Source of the DNA: Nostoc edaphicum CCNP1411
GTDB lineage: Bacteria > Cyanobacteriota > Cyanobacteriia > Cyanobacteriales > Nostocaceae
Direction of reading: 5' to 3'
NCBI RefSeq assembly: GCF_014023275.1
Contig: NZ_CP054698.1
Coordinates: 1,984,001-2,048,000, forward strand
DNA: 64,000 nt
Numbering within the stretch: position 1 is the first letter of the stretch; each line of letters begins with the position of its first letter. The translations under genes and the position numbers were made by a program. Below the pieces are notes generated by a model, which was given only the letters and a program-made list of their open reading frames with translations, was not told the DNA's origin and did no database searches. Positions 16,621 through 25,402 of this stretch are shown here, piece by piece.

Positions 16621-17186
16621 GGTTAGTACCTTTTGTAGTTGATATGTCCAATTATCCGCATCTATATATTTTGCTTTAAGGTAACTATAAAAAAGTGTTT
16701 AGGTTGTTATGAAGTTTATAAAAAATTATTTTGTTAACACTTATTATATTGTGAATGCTAACTTTTTAATTTTCCTTTTATCTAGTTTAGCTCTATTAGT
16801 ATTCAGTGGATCAATACTAAGTAAATATAATTGTTACTGACACTCAACTAGAATTTAGGTATTTATTTTAATAAATAGAGGATTATTCAAATAATATCAT
16901 GCCCCGAAAAATGGATATTTTTCATTAGTATAGATACATATTTAGAGATTTGATTTGTATTAATAGTTATACAAATTATTTGTGAAGCCACACAAAATCA
17001 GACTTGGTGAGATAAATTTCTCAAGCCACTTTTTCTATGCAACCTCACAGGTAATCGGTATTACAATTATTTAATTTTTGGTTGAAAAAACAATTATATA
17101 TAGGACTCATTATGTGACATGTTGGAAACTGTCTACGCTAAAGCGATCGCAGCTTGAAACCAGCTTTGTCCTGGAAATCCCTATTT
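16621..17186. other. AT-rich intergenic region
   Basis: About 570 bases, strongly AT-rich, with one HIP1 site near 17142. I see no open frame, hairpin or repeat that I can support as a feature. Confidence 0.5.
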
Positions 17187-17393
17187 TCATTGGGATTTTT
17201 GCTCTTGTGACTCTTTAGGACCAGTATCACCACCAATAATTGCTTGAAATACGTCTCCTAGTAAAAAGAAAAACGCCGCGACTAATAGTATAAGCATTAA
17301 ACTAGCAAGGGCCGCAAAGGGAGAGAGGATAAACAAGATTAAACGCCCAAACATCAAAATCTTTAGTAATGTCTTATTCATCTTTTTTAACAT
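17187..17393 (-). CDS. Small membrane protein, unknown function
   Basis: A 68-residue protein with one or two hydrophobic segments (ILMFGRLILFILSPFAALAS and LMLILLVAAFFFLLGDVF) and a charged C-terminal tail GGDTGPKESQEQKSQ. The composition is that of a genuine small membrane protein rather than a chance frame. The start could also be the Met at codon 5. It lies between the AT-rich gap and arfB on the same strand; function unknown. Confidence 0.55.
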   Translation of the reverse strand: MLKKMNKTLLKILMFGRLILFILSPFAALASLMLILLVAAFFFLLGDVFQAIIGGDTGPKESQEQKSQ

Positions 17394-17430
17394 TGAATAA
17401 TACGTATATTTTCTACTAATAATCGATGAA

Positions 17431-17847
17431 TCAACAATCTGTCACCTGTCCTCTGTTAGATTTAACCTGTCCGCGCTTAGTTTTGTAGTCAAGGCGCTTT
17501 CTTTGAGAACTGCGAGTTGGTTTGGTGGGTTTGCGTTTTATTGTCACTACAACTGCGCTTTGAATGAGTTCTTGAAGTCGTTTCAAGGCTGACTCCCGAT
17601 TATTCTCTTGGCTTCGGTGTTCCTGGGCTTTGATTACGACAACTCCTTCTTGGGTAATGCGTCTATCGTTCAGCTTTAAAAGCTGTTGTTTATAATAGTC
17701 GGGTAATGATGAAGCCACAATGTCGAAGCGCAAGTGGATCGCAGTGGAAACCTTATTAACATTTTGGCCTCCGGCTCCTTGGGAGCGAATCGCAGTAATT
17801 TCAATATCAGTCTGTGGGATAATAACTTTGTTGGAAATTTGCAGCAT
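17431..17847 (-). CDS. arfB: Alternative ribosome-rescue factor ArfB (YaeJ)
   Basis: A 138-residue peptidyl-tRNA hydrolase related to class I release factors but lacking codon-recognition domains. The catalytic GGQ is at residues 26-28 (RSQGAGGQNVNK), and the C-terminal tail is very basic (KRKPTKPTRSSQRKR...), the part that enters the empty mRNA channel of stalled ribosomes. Length and layout are typical of ArfB. The S4 gene is 47 bases upstream on the same strand. Confidence 0.92.
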   Translation of the reverse strand: MLQISNKVIIPQTDIEITAIRSQGAGGQNVNKVSTAIHLRFDIVASSLPDYYKQQLLKLNDRRITQEGVVVIKAQEHRSQENNRESALKRLQELIQSAVVVTIKRKPTKPTRSSQRKRLDYKTKRGQVKSNRGQVTDC

Positions 17848-17894
17848 TACTCACAAGGAAAAAGAGAAACTTTTAAATTTGGGATAAACTTTCT

Positions 17895-18149
17895 TTACTC
17901 GGTTTGTTCGGTGAAATCTATTACTTCATCTGGGTCTTCATTGTTGTTTAAATTCACCTCTAAAGTCTGTCCTTGTATTGTCACTTTATCACCTGGTACT
18001 AGTCGCCGTCCTCGTCGGGTTTCTAACATACCATTTACTTGGACATCGCCACCTTGAATCATCAGTTTGGCTTGGCCTCCAGTTGGCACTATACCCATCA
18101 ACTTTAAAAATTGATTTAACTTAATTGTGTTGTCTCTGACTTTCTTCAT
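17895..18149 (-). CDS. Small S4-domain RNA-binding protein (YbcJ-like)
   Basis: An 84-residue protein that is essentially one S4 domain: IKLNQFLKLMGIVPTGGQAK, then GGDVQVNGMLETRRGRRLVPGD and KVTIQGQ. The acidic tail (NNEDPDEVIDFTEQTE) is an addition. Such mini-S4 proteins bind structured RNA, probably ribosomal; the target here is unknown. Clustered with arfB, which supports a translation-related role. Confidence 0.85.
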   Translation of the reverse strand: MKKVRDNTIKLNQFLKLMGIVPTGGQAKLMIQGGDVQVNGMLETRRGRRLVPGDKVTIQGQTLEVNLNNNEDPDEVIDFTEQTE

Positions 18150-18173
18150 CGTAAATAAAACTACATTACCTTA

Positions 18174-18383
18174 GAGGTTGTTTGAAAAGTGTTTCGCTGT
18201 CACTTTAGGCACTTTGAGATCCCCCCTAACCCCCCTTAAAAAGGGGGGAACCGGAATCAAAGTTCCCCTTTTTAAGGGGAGCCACTGCGGTCTTGGGGTG
18301 TCCCCAAGTAGAGCAAGTGGCGTGGATTTAGGGGGATCTAAAATTTTTGATACCGACAAGATAACTTTTCAAACATCCTCTTA
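18174..18383. mobile_element. MITE with GAGGTTGTTTGAAAAG ends
   Basis: Left end GAGGTTGTTTGAAAAG and right end CTTTTCAAACATCCTC are inverted repeats with one mismatch, and TTA stands on both outer sides, consistent with TA-targeted (IS630/Tc1-like) mobilisation. The interior contains the CCCCCTAACCCCCCTTAAAA and its counterpart AAGGGG hairpin sequence. A solo right end is present at about 48329-48345. No gene is seen in the rest of 18150-18774. Confidence 0.75.
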
Positions 18384-18774
18384 ATTGTATCGTGGCGTGA
18401 TCAAGGTAAAACGTGAATCTATCGAGCTATATATCAGCCTAGATGAAATTAAATGAAGCCTAAAGTACTTTGTCCAGTTTAAATGGATATTCTTGAGGTG
18501 AAGCTTAGTCTCAAAGTGATATGCCAGACTTGAATGCTGCTGAGTCTATCAATCGGAAGATGAATTTATACTCAAAAGTCAGTAATCTTAGGTAATAGCA
18601 CAAATATGCTGATTTTAAGTAAGCTTTTGTATCTTCATAAAAGCATAGCGATCGCTAAAACGAAAAACTGTAATACCAGTTTATTATCTATAATGTTGAT
18701 CGACAAAATTTCCAGATATAGGTGAAAAAAACTAGTCTGGAAGGTTCTTTTACTGTGTTCAGGGGACTGGATCT

Positions 18775-21700
18775 ATGATTAAGCTTGGTTTATTGGTACA
18801 GTCCCAGAATAACTCTTTGGGTATCGGAAAAGTTACCGAAATATCTGATGCCAATGCGAACGTTGAGTATTTCTGCTCTATAGGGCAACGTCTTCAAAAA
18901 ACTTTACCTTTAAATTCGCTCTCTCAGGTCAGGCTTGAACCCCAGGCTCGATGCTATATTAAGTCCCAAACCCATGATGATAAATGGATAGTTGGCAGAG
19001 TTTTCATCTGGGATGAAGATACGGAAATGTATCAAATTGATTTACCAGACAAGAAAACTGCGATCGCATCTGTTGAAGATATTTACGTTCGTTGTAATCT
19101 CCCAAATACAGACCCCATCCAAACTCTGGCGATGAAGGGTCACGAAACGCCCTACTTCCACGATAAAAGATTGGCCTTCGTGAAATCCTTGATTAAGCAA
19201 CGCGCTGTCAGTCGCGGGATGACAGGATTGATTTCGGCAAATATCAATCTTTATCCTCACCAAGTTGAAGTTGTGCGGCGGGTACTGGAAGACCCAATTC
19301 AGCGCTACTTGCTAGCAGACGAGGTGGGACTCGGAAAAACCATCGAAGCGGGTGCGATTCTCCGTCAGTTCCTCCTGGATGAACCGAAAAAAGGGGCGGT
19401 GATATTAGTTCCGCAATATTTGCTTAAACAATGGCGGACTGAGTTAGAAAACAAGTTTTACATCTCCCATTTTGGTAAACGGGTAGCGGTGCTGGCGGTT
19501 GAAGATATCCATAAAATCAACCTGAAAGCAAGGATAGGCTGCTTAATTTTAGATGAAGCCCATCACATCGCGGCAATGGCGACCTCTAAGGATGCAACAG
19601 TGCGCCAGCGTTTTCAGACTTGCAAAGAAATTGCTCATAAAAGCGATCGCTTACTTTTATTATCTGCCACTCCTGTTCTCAACCATGAGCAAGATTTTCT
19701 GGCCATGTTGCACTTGCTTGACCCGACAACCTATAAAATTGGTGATTTAGAAGGTTTTCGCGCCAAAGTAGAAAGCCGTCAGCAAGTTGGTAAAGTTCTC
19801 CTTTCTTTTAAAGAAGGTGCGGAACCTCTGGTTCTCAAAAATAACTTGCAGCAACTACGAAACCTCTTTACTGAGGATGAGTATTTACTGAAGCTGGCGG
19901 ATGATTTAGAAAATTGTTTACAAACAAATTCTACTGAGCAAGAGCAAATCGTCCAAGCGATTCGTGTCCACGTCAGCGATACCTATCGATTACACCGCCG
20001 AATGCTTCGCAACCGTCGCGCTGCGGTGGAAGATGTGATCTTTGACCGGAATTTTACGCCGAAAGAAGAGTATGATTTGGACGAGCGATCGCTTGATATC
20101 CACGAACTACTCAATCAATGGCGTAGTGTTGCTCCTAGTGACAAGCAATATCAGCGAATTTTTCTGCTGTTATTCTTAGCTGCTGGTACTTGGTTAGGAA
20201 TTTTAGAACAGGTAATTACCGCCCGTTTAACTGGTAAACCTCATGCTAAACTCATCCAGGAGTTTAAAGAAGATGATGTTCGCATCTTAACTACAACCCC
20301 CAAATTCGCAGGCGAAGAAGAGATTCTGCAATCCTTCCTAAAAATTATTCGTCAACCTCAAGAGGACGGAGAACGGAGGGAAAATTTGAAAACAGTCCTG
20401 CTGAATCAGTTAGGTACATACTTCAAAATTCCCGCAAACATTCGGAAGAATCAAAAGGAATTCATCACGAGAATACAGCAGAGAATCAAGAGACCAATTA
20501 CTGGTGATATTCTGCCCAAATTTATTGTATTTACCAGTTTTGTGCAAACTTGTGGCGAAATTGTCCGGTATTTATCTGATACCTTTGGTGCAGAGACAAT
20601 AGCTAGCCATCAATTTGGAGAATCACCAGACAAGGTTGAGGAAGGCTTAAATAGGTTCAAGGATAACCCAAACTGCTTTATTTTAGTATGCGATCGCTCT
20701 GGAGAAGAAGGGCGTAACCTCCAGTTTGCCGATTGGTTAATTCATTTTGACCTTCCTTGGTCGCCTAATCAATTAGAACAGAGAATTGGCAGACTTGACC
20801 GCATTGGCAGCAAAATTGGCATCCAATCCTGCGCCTTGATTGGCCCATATTTGGAAGATAGCCCTCACAATGCTTGGTATAAAGTATTAAAAGATGGGTT
20901 TGGTATTTTCCAACAATCAATTGCCAGTCTCCAGTTTTATGTGGATGAGAAACTTGCAGAATTGGAAACAACTTTGTTTCAATCAAGTGCTGCTGGATTG
21001 TTAGAAATGATTTCACCAATTCAAGAGCAAATTGAAACTGAAATAGCAAAGATTAGCGAACAAAATGCTCTAGATGAAATTGACGCTAACGATGAAATTG
21101 CCACCGAGTATTTTCAAGAGCTAGATAATTACGATGCTTGTCATCTAGAAATGAAACGAGCCATTGAAGGCTGGATTTGTGACGCGCTGGGATTCAGAGG
21201 ACTCAATAATCCAGATTCATCAGATATGCGACGTTATCAACCTTCAACGCGGACATTGGTTCCCATAAATGAGTTAAAAAACCGTTTTGCTGATAGTTAT
21301 CTAGACCAATTTGGTACTTATAATCGCAGGGTAGCAAACCAGAATCCTGGTGTTAAACTCTTTCGAGTTGGGGAAGGATTTGTAGAAGCCCTCTGGAGCT
21401 ATATAAACTGGGATGACCGAGGTGAAGCCTTTGCGATGTGGCGCACTGATGCATCTTGGGATGCGAAAGAAGGGAAAGAGTGGTTCGGTTTTCAATGCAA
21501 TTATGTAGTTGAAGCAAATTTAAGAAATGCCAAACAAGTTTTACTAGATAATAAACTAGATAATTCTCAATTCAAAAACTTGCAGCGACGTGTTGATGCT
21601 TTATTTCCGCCAATTATAGAAACAATCTATGTTGATGGTCGCAATGAGCCAATACGTGTTGTTGAGGATAAAGCCCTTTTAAGTATTTTGCAACGTCCAT

Positions 21701-22089
21701 ATAAAGATAAAAACAATAATCAAGGACGAGATTACAATCTAGCAAAAGAGCGCTTAGAAATTATTGACGATTTTGTTGACCCTAGTAAGTGGCAAAATTT
21801 CTGCTATCAAGTGCGTAATACTTCTGCGGAATTACTTTCCAATCGTCCCGATTTTATTGAATTGTGCCAAAGTTGTGCTAAAGTTGCCGAAAAGAAATTA
21901 GCCAATAGAGTAGAACAATTACGCCTGCGTTTGAACCAGCAAAGTTGGGATAATGCATTAGCTGAAGAATTGAAGATAGAAACTGCTTTAAATGCAGCTA
22001 TTCTAGAGGGAATTCGCCAGCCCCTTCTGAGGCTTGATTCTGTCGGTTTTATTGTTGTATCGGGGCGATCGCTTATGCAATTTGATTGA
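18775..22089 (+). CDS. SNF2-family helicase, DpdE/RapA-like
   Basis: A 1104-residue DNA translocase. An N-terminal region of about 130 residues with SH3-like strands (GIGKVTEISDANANVEYF, KWIVGRVFIWDED) precedes the two RecA lobes: Walker A DEVGLGKT at 182-189, DEAH at 260-263, SATP at 297-300, VFTSFVQTCGEI near 583, and the arginine-finger motif QRIGRLDRIG at about 669-678. All ATPase residues are intact. The last 400 residues are not recognisable. The overall shape recalls DpdE, the SNF2 member of the 7-deazapurine DNA-modification cluster, and RapA, but no dpd genes are present. It is followed by a terminator hairpin and an accessory cassette. Confidence 0.85.
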   Translation: MIKLGLLVQSQNNSLGIGKVTEISDANANVEYFCSIGQRLQKTLPLNSLSQVRLEPQARCYIKSQTHDDKWIVGRVFIWDEDTEMYQIDLPDKKTAIASVEDIYVRCNLPNTDPIQTLAMKGHETPYFHDKRLAFVKSLIKQRAVSRGMTGLISANINLYPHQVEVVRRVLEDPIQRYLLADEVGLGKTIEAGAILRQFLLDEPKKGAVILVPQYLLKQWRTELENKFYISHFGKRVAVLAVEDIHKINLKARIGCLILDEAHHIAAMATSKDATVRQRFQTCKEIAHKSDRLLLLSATPVLNHEQDFLAMLHLLDPTTYKIGDLEGFRAKVESRQQVGKVLLSFKEGAEPLVLKNNLQQLRNLFTEDEYLLKLADDLENCLQTNSTEQEQIVQAIRVHVSDTYRLHRRMLRNRRAAVEDVIFDRNFTPKEEYDLDERSLDIHELLNQWRSVAPSDKQYQRIFLLLFLAAGTWLGILEQVITARLTGKPHAKLIQEFKEDDVRILTTTPKFAGEEEILQSFLKIIRQPQEDGERRENLKTVLLNQLGTYFKIPANIRKNQKEFITRIQQRIKRPITGDILPKFIVFTSFVQTCGEIVRYLSDTFGAETIASHQFGESPDKVEEGLNRFKDNPNCFILVCDRSGEEGRNLQFADWLIHFDLPWSPNQLEQRIGRLDRIGSKIGIQSCALIGPYLEDSPHNAWYKVLKDGFGIFQQSIASLQFYVDEKLAELETTLFQSSAAGLLEMISPIQEQIETEIAKISEQNALDEIDANDEIATEYFQELDNYDACHLEMKRAIEGWICDALGFRGLNNPDSSDMRRYQPSTRTLVPINELKNRFADSYLDQFGTYNRRVANQNPGVKLFRVGEGFVEALWSYINWDDRGEAFAMWRTDASWDAKEGKEWFGFQCNYVVEANLRNAKQVLLDNKLDNSQFKNLQRRVDALFPPIIETIYVDGRNEPIRVVEDKALLSILQRPYKDKNNNQGRDYNLAKERLEIIDDFVDPSKWQNFCYQVRNTSAELLSNRPDFIELCQSCAKVAEKKLANRVEQLRLRLNQQSWDNALAEELKIETALNAAILEGIRQPLLRLDSVGFIVVSGRSLMQFD

Positions 22090-22092
22090 TAT
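22055..22092 (+). repeat. 38-bp direct repeat, left copy
   Basis: Begins TTGTATCGGGGCGATCGCTT and ends TTTGATTGATAT; it contains the last codons and stop of the helicase gene and a HIP1 site. It recurs at 25058-25095 with a single mismatch. The two copies bracket a three-gene segment of about 3.0 kb. Confidence 0.9.
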
Positions 22093-22116
22093 GGTCTCTC
22101 GTTAGATACCTACAAT

Positions 22117-22161
22117 ACCCGCGCTAACCCCGCCTGTAAATAGGGGTTACGTGGGTTTTTA
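22117..22161 (+). terminator. Intrinsic terminator after the helicase gene
   Basis: Arms ACCCGCGCTAACCCC and GGGGTTACGTGGGT around a short loop, followed by TTTTTATT, 28 bases past the helicase stop codon. It separates the helicase transcript from the downstream cassette. Confidence 0.7.
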
Positions 22162-22313
22162 TTCTCGTTATCGTTCGCATTTGTGGTTAAATTAGCATAA
22201 ACAGTTGACAATTACAGCTAAAACTCGTGATTTAGTTATAATAAATAGTCTAAAGACTTTGCTTATTTATACTCAATAAAGTAAGGCAGCATTATGTTGA
22301 CCGTGCATAAGAT

Positions 22314-23831
22314 ATGGAGATTCAGATAGTTCTTTACATTTATTCATTTCCTTCGTATCTGCGGGAACAGCCACGAGTTAAAATTGGCAGAACTTCTGGC
22401 AGTATTGATGCTGATCCTAAAGAATTAGCATTACAGCGCATACGTGGACAGATTAGAACTTCACATGCAGAAGAACCTAAATTGTTGGGTGCAGTCAAAG
22501 TTCCGGGCGAGTGGGTGGAAACAACAATTCATTCCCAATTGAAAAATCAGGGATATCATATTTCAGAAGCACCTGGAATCGAGTGGTTTAGGTTTCCCAA
22601 TCAAAAAGAATTACAGGATCTCCTTGATAGGATTTATCGAGCTGTAATCATTGATGATTTCTCAGAATTAGGGGGTGGACGAAGAGATATTGAAGGAGAA
22701 TCATTCGATTCTATCGTTTCGGCATTTGGGGTAAGAAAGCTTAGTGGTAGCGAGTTTAGGCGTGAGATCGAATTAGTCAAAGTACTTGATGATGAACTAT
22801 CTCCGCTTTATCCAGGCTTTCCTCAATGGTTTGATAGAACAATGAGCAGTTCAGATGCTGTTTTTAACGTAGCTTATAGAGATAGACAAGCTATTGGAGT
22901 TGCTATTTGGAAGCCGAAAGGGAATGGAATAGCGAAACTATCAACTCTTTTTGTTACTGAGAATTATCGACGTAGTGGTATCGGAAGAAACTTAATCTTA
23001 ACTTGTTTTGAACAATGGAAATCAGAACGAATTAGAAGAGCTTTCGTTACCACAGCCAGAGTCGAACTCGTTAAATTCTTTGAACGTTATGGGTTCTGGG
23101 TAGAAGGCATAGGGAGGGAAATATACGAACGTGAAGCTCATCAACCGGAATGGTTCTTAACAAAACTATTCTTTTATGAATCTGATAAGAGTAGTTTAGA
23201 CGCACTAAATAAGGCAAAGATTCTATTTCCATCAATAATATCGACTTCTTATAATCCTGCGGGTAGAGAAGAAGTTGAACAAATTCAGTTTAATGATGCA
23301 ACAGTTGAGCTAAGTGCTTCTAATGGTAGTTTAATTAACCAATTTTCTCTGCATTCTTGGCTCAACTTGACTTATCCAGCAGAGTCAGTTTACACTCCTC
23401 AAACAGCCTATGTTATACCAATTCGTCCTCAATTCTTAATTCAGATATTTCAAGCTGGCAAGACAGTTTACTATGGACGATGTAGTTGTAAACAAGATGA
23501 CATGAGAGGATCATTAATATTGTTCTATGCCAGCCGTCCTATATCTGGTATAGTAGCGATCGCCAGAATTGTTAATCGATACATTGGAACACCAACTAAA
23601 CTCTATAGTGATTTGGGTATGAAGGGTGTTCTCACCTTAGAAGAGATCGGTAGTGAGGAACAAGAACGGCACGCCGTTGAGTTTGATTTCCTAATGCCGC
23701 TCAGTCAAGTAGTTCATCTAAATGACTTACGCAGCAATGGTGTTCTCAATGGGCCACCGCAAACAATGCACAGCCTTCGTATAGAACGTTATAAAATAGC
23801 TGTTGAACTTGGAGGTTTTTATGCAGGTTAA
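22314..23831 (+). CDS. GIY-YIG / GNAT / ASCH-like three-domain fusion protein
   Basis: A 505-residue protein with three recognisable parts. Residues 1-105 resemble the GIY-YIG-type T5orf172/MUG113 domain (LYIYSF ... VKIGRTSG, then VETTIHSQL and EWFRFP). Residues about 145-285 are a GNAT acetyltransferase with the acetyl-CoA loop RRSGIGR near 218-224 and ARVELVKFFERYGFW. Residues about 350-505 resemble a PUA/ASCH domain (GSLILFYASRPISGIVAIAR). GIY-YIG domains cut DNA, GNATs acetylate, and ASCH domains bind RNA or modified nucleotides; the combination suggests a conflict-related effector, which is inference. The gene is AT-rich, has its own upstream gap, and overlaps the next gene by 11 bases. 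Confidence 0.7.
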   Translation: MEIQIVLYIYSFPSYLREQPRVKIGRTSGSIDADPKELALQRIRGQIRTSHAEEPKLLGAVKVPGEWVETTIHSQLKNQGYHISEAPGIEWFRFPNQKELQDLLDRIYRAVIIDDFSELGGGRRDIEGESFDSIVSAFGVRKLSGSEFRREIELVKVLDDELSPLYPGFPQWFDRTMSSSDAVFNVAYRDRQAIGVAIWKPKGNGIAKLSTLFVTENYRRSGIGRNLILTCFEQWKSERIRRAFVTTARVELVKFFERYGFWVEGIGREIYEREAHQPEWFLTKLFFYESDKSSLDALNKAKILFPSIISTSYNPAGREEVEQIQFNDATVELSASNGSLINQFSLHSWLNLTYPAESVYTPQTAYVIPIRPQFLIQIFQAGKTVYYGRCSCKQDDMRGSLILFYASRPISGIVAIARIVNRYIGTPTKLYSDLGMKGVLTLEEIGSEEQERHAVEFDFLMPLSQVVHLNDLRSNGVLNGPPQTMHSLRIERYKIAVELGGFYAG

Positions 23832-24321
23832 ATACATTAAAGCTCTAAGCATCAAACGAATGTATGCTGAACGTATTATTGATGGTAGTAAAAAAATCGA
23901 GTTGCGAAAGCGTTCAATTGGGATGGAATTAGGTGATCTAATTCTTTTGTATGAGACAACACCTGATTCTATTATAAGGGGAGGTTTTATTGCTGATAAA
24001 ACTATATCCTTACCTGTCTGTAAGATGTGGAGTAAGTATCACCACATTCTGGGAGTAGACAAAGATTTTTATGATATGTATTTTGAAAACTGTGAATTTG
24101 CATACGGCACTTTTATATATGAAAGCTTTCTTTTTCCTTCAATTTCTCTGAAACAAATACACGAAAGTTGCTCTAATTTTACACCTCCACAAGCCACAAT
24201 CAACTGGCGTCAGAATTGGTACATTCAGTCTGAATGGATTGATGCACTTAACAAGGGGAGAAATCAGTTAATGCAGGAAGGGAGGCTAAGTGAACAGTTG
24301 AGTTTATTCGCATTGCAGTAA
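23821..24321 (+). CDS. ASCH-domain-like protein
   Basis: A 166-residue protein. The N-terminal KALSIKRMYAERIIDGSKKIELRKR and GDLILLYETTPDSIIRGGFI follow the ASCH/PUA-like pattern (substrate-binding basic residues after the first helix, then a strand with LLYxTxP). The start at 23821 is fixed by GGAGG at 23810-23814; an upstream in-frame ATG would lie within the preceding gene without such a site. It overlaps the fusion gene's end (ATGCAGGTTAA), so the two are translationally coupled. It may have arisen from the same module as the C-terminal domain of its neighbour. Confidence 0.7.
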   Translation: MQVKYIKALSIKRMYAERIIDGSKKIELRKRSIGMELGDLILLYETTPDSIIRGGFIADKTISLPVCKMWSKYHHILGVDKDFYDMYFENCEFAYGTFIYESFLFPSISLKQIHESCSNFTPPQATINWRQNWYIQSEWIDALNKGRNQLMQEGRLSEQLSLFALQ

Positions 24322-24460
24322 ATAGAGTCGATTAATTCTACTCGATTTTCAGCGTTAAATAAAATGATCGCGTGGCCAAATATGTAGAGTTTACGGGTCA
24401 GTAAATCGTTGTGTATATTTAAAACTCATCATGTTTGTTGTTTTTTCATAAATAAACAAT

Positions 24461-25012
24461 ATGGTAAAACGGAAAATAATCTTCGTCGGTGGAGTGCATG
24501 GTGTTGGTAAAACAACGCTTTGTAAAAATATAGAATCAAGATTTAATATCGAACATTTTTCAGCGAGCAATCTGATTGCCAGAGAAAAGACAGAGGAACA
24601 TCTTCGTAACAAACGAGTTGAGAATATTGCCGGAAATCAAGAAATTCTAGTAGAAGCGATAAACAAGTATTTAAATAATGAAAACACGTATTTAATTGAT
24701 GGGCATTTTTGTCTCTTAAACAAGGATAATAAAATCACTAAAATCCCATACTCAACATTTGAAAGCATTTGCGCTAGTGCTATTATTGTTTTAGTTGATG
24801 AACCTGAAAATATTTATACTCGTTTAAGCTCAAGAGACAGTGTGAAACATGATCTAGCTTTGCTGCGATCTTTTCAAGAACAAGAAATTTATAACGCTGA
24901 GTACATAAGGGATAAATTAAACATTCCCTATCTAATGTGTAATGCTGCTAAGAGTGAGGACAAAATATATACTTTCATTGAAAGTTTAGTGGCTAAAGCA
25001 GTATCGGAATGA
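24461..25012 (+). CDS. P-loop NTPase, nucleotide-kinase-like
   Basis: A 183-residue protein with a canonical Walker A, GGVHGVGKTTL, at residues 10-20 and a short single-domain kinase fold. IDGHFCLLNK carries a conserved Asp-Gly-His, and VLVDEPENIYTRLSSRD resembles the lid arginine region of adenylate-kinase-like or shikimate-kinase-like enzymes. The substrate is unknown. It closes the cassette behind the ASCH gene (gap 139 bases, no strong ribosome site seen) and ends 22 bases before the chimeric duplication scar. Confidence 0.7.
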   Translation: MVKRKIIFVGGVHGVGKTTLCKNIESRFNIEHFSASNLIAREKTEEHLRNKRVENIAGNQEILVEAINKYLNNENTYLIDGHFCLLNKDNKITKIPYSTFESICASAIIVLVDEPENIYTRLSSRDSVKHDLALLRSFQEQEIYNAEYIRDKLNIPYLMCNAAKSEDKIYTFIESLVAKAVSE

Positions 25013-25033
25013 GAATTTCCTCAGTCTTAGTAT

Positions 25034-25095
25034 AATGAAACATTCAAATCGCCTTGCTTGTATCAGGGCGATCGCTTATGCAATTTGATTGATAT
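25034..25095 (+). repeat. Chimeric duplication scar (start of DUF4350 gene joined to end of helicase gene)
   Basis: Bases 25034-25060 copy the start of the DUF4350 gene (25402-25428, 26/27 identical, beginning AATGAAACATTCAAATCGCC). Bases 25058-25095 copy the end of the helicase gene (22055-22092, 37/38). The two parts share TTG at the joint. The order, downstream sequence followed by upstream sequence, is that of a tandem-duplication junction. The following bases to 25402 hold GGCAATA heptads (about 25105-25137) and a terminator, and no gene. Confidence 0.85.
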
Positions 25096-25248
25096 AGCAG
25101 GAGACAGGCAATAGGGAACAGGCAATAGGCAATAGGCTTGAAAGTCTCTTAGTGTCGAGGTTTTCCCATCAGTTTATGTCCTAACCTAGCTGTCAATTGC
25201 CATATCTGATATTATCTATGTGCGGTTAAATAGCCTTAGTTACCGTAT

Positions 25249-25281
25249 AAACCCCACTCCTTACATAGGGTGGGGTTTTTT
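25249..25281 (+). terminator. Intrinsic terminator before the DUF4350 gene
   Basis: Arms AACCCCAC and GTGGGGTT around TCCTTACATAGG, followed by six T. It would end transcripts coming from the cassette side before the DUF4350-moxR unit. Confidence 0.7.
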
Positions 25282-25402
25282 ACAACTTCCAATTAAATCA
25301 AAACTGGTGTAAAACAACTAACTATATTTTTGACTTTACCGGAAAAATAAGTAAGTATTAGCACTAGTGATACTGAAACGAAGTCATTTATAGTGATCGA
25401 AA

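Noticed and set aside
18178..18384. Frames on both strands around 18.2-18.4 kb
   Set aside because: They are readings of the MITE, whose inverted ends and hairpins explain the open frames.
18775..22089. A complete 7-deazapurine (Dpd) DNA-modification system
   Set aside because: Only a DpdE-like helicase is present; no TGT-like DpdA or other dpd gene is in the window.
22055..25095. Integrase attachment sites (attL/attR)
   Set aside because: The repeats fit the general idea, but no integrase or tRNA gene is present and the right copy is explained by a duplication joint, so homologous or illegitimate recombination is simpler.
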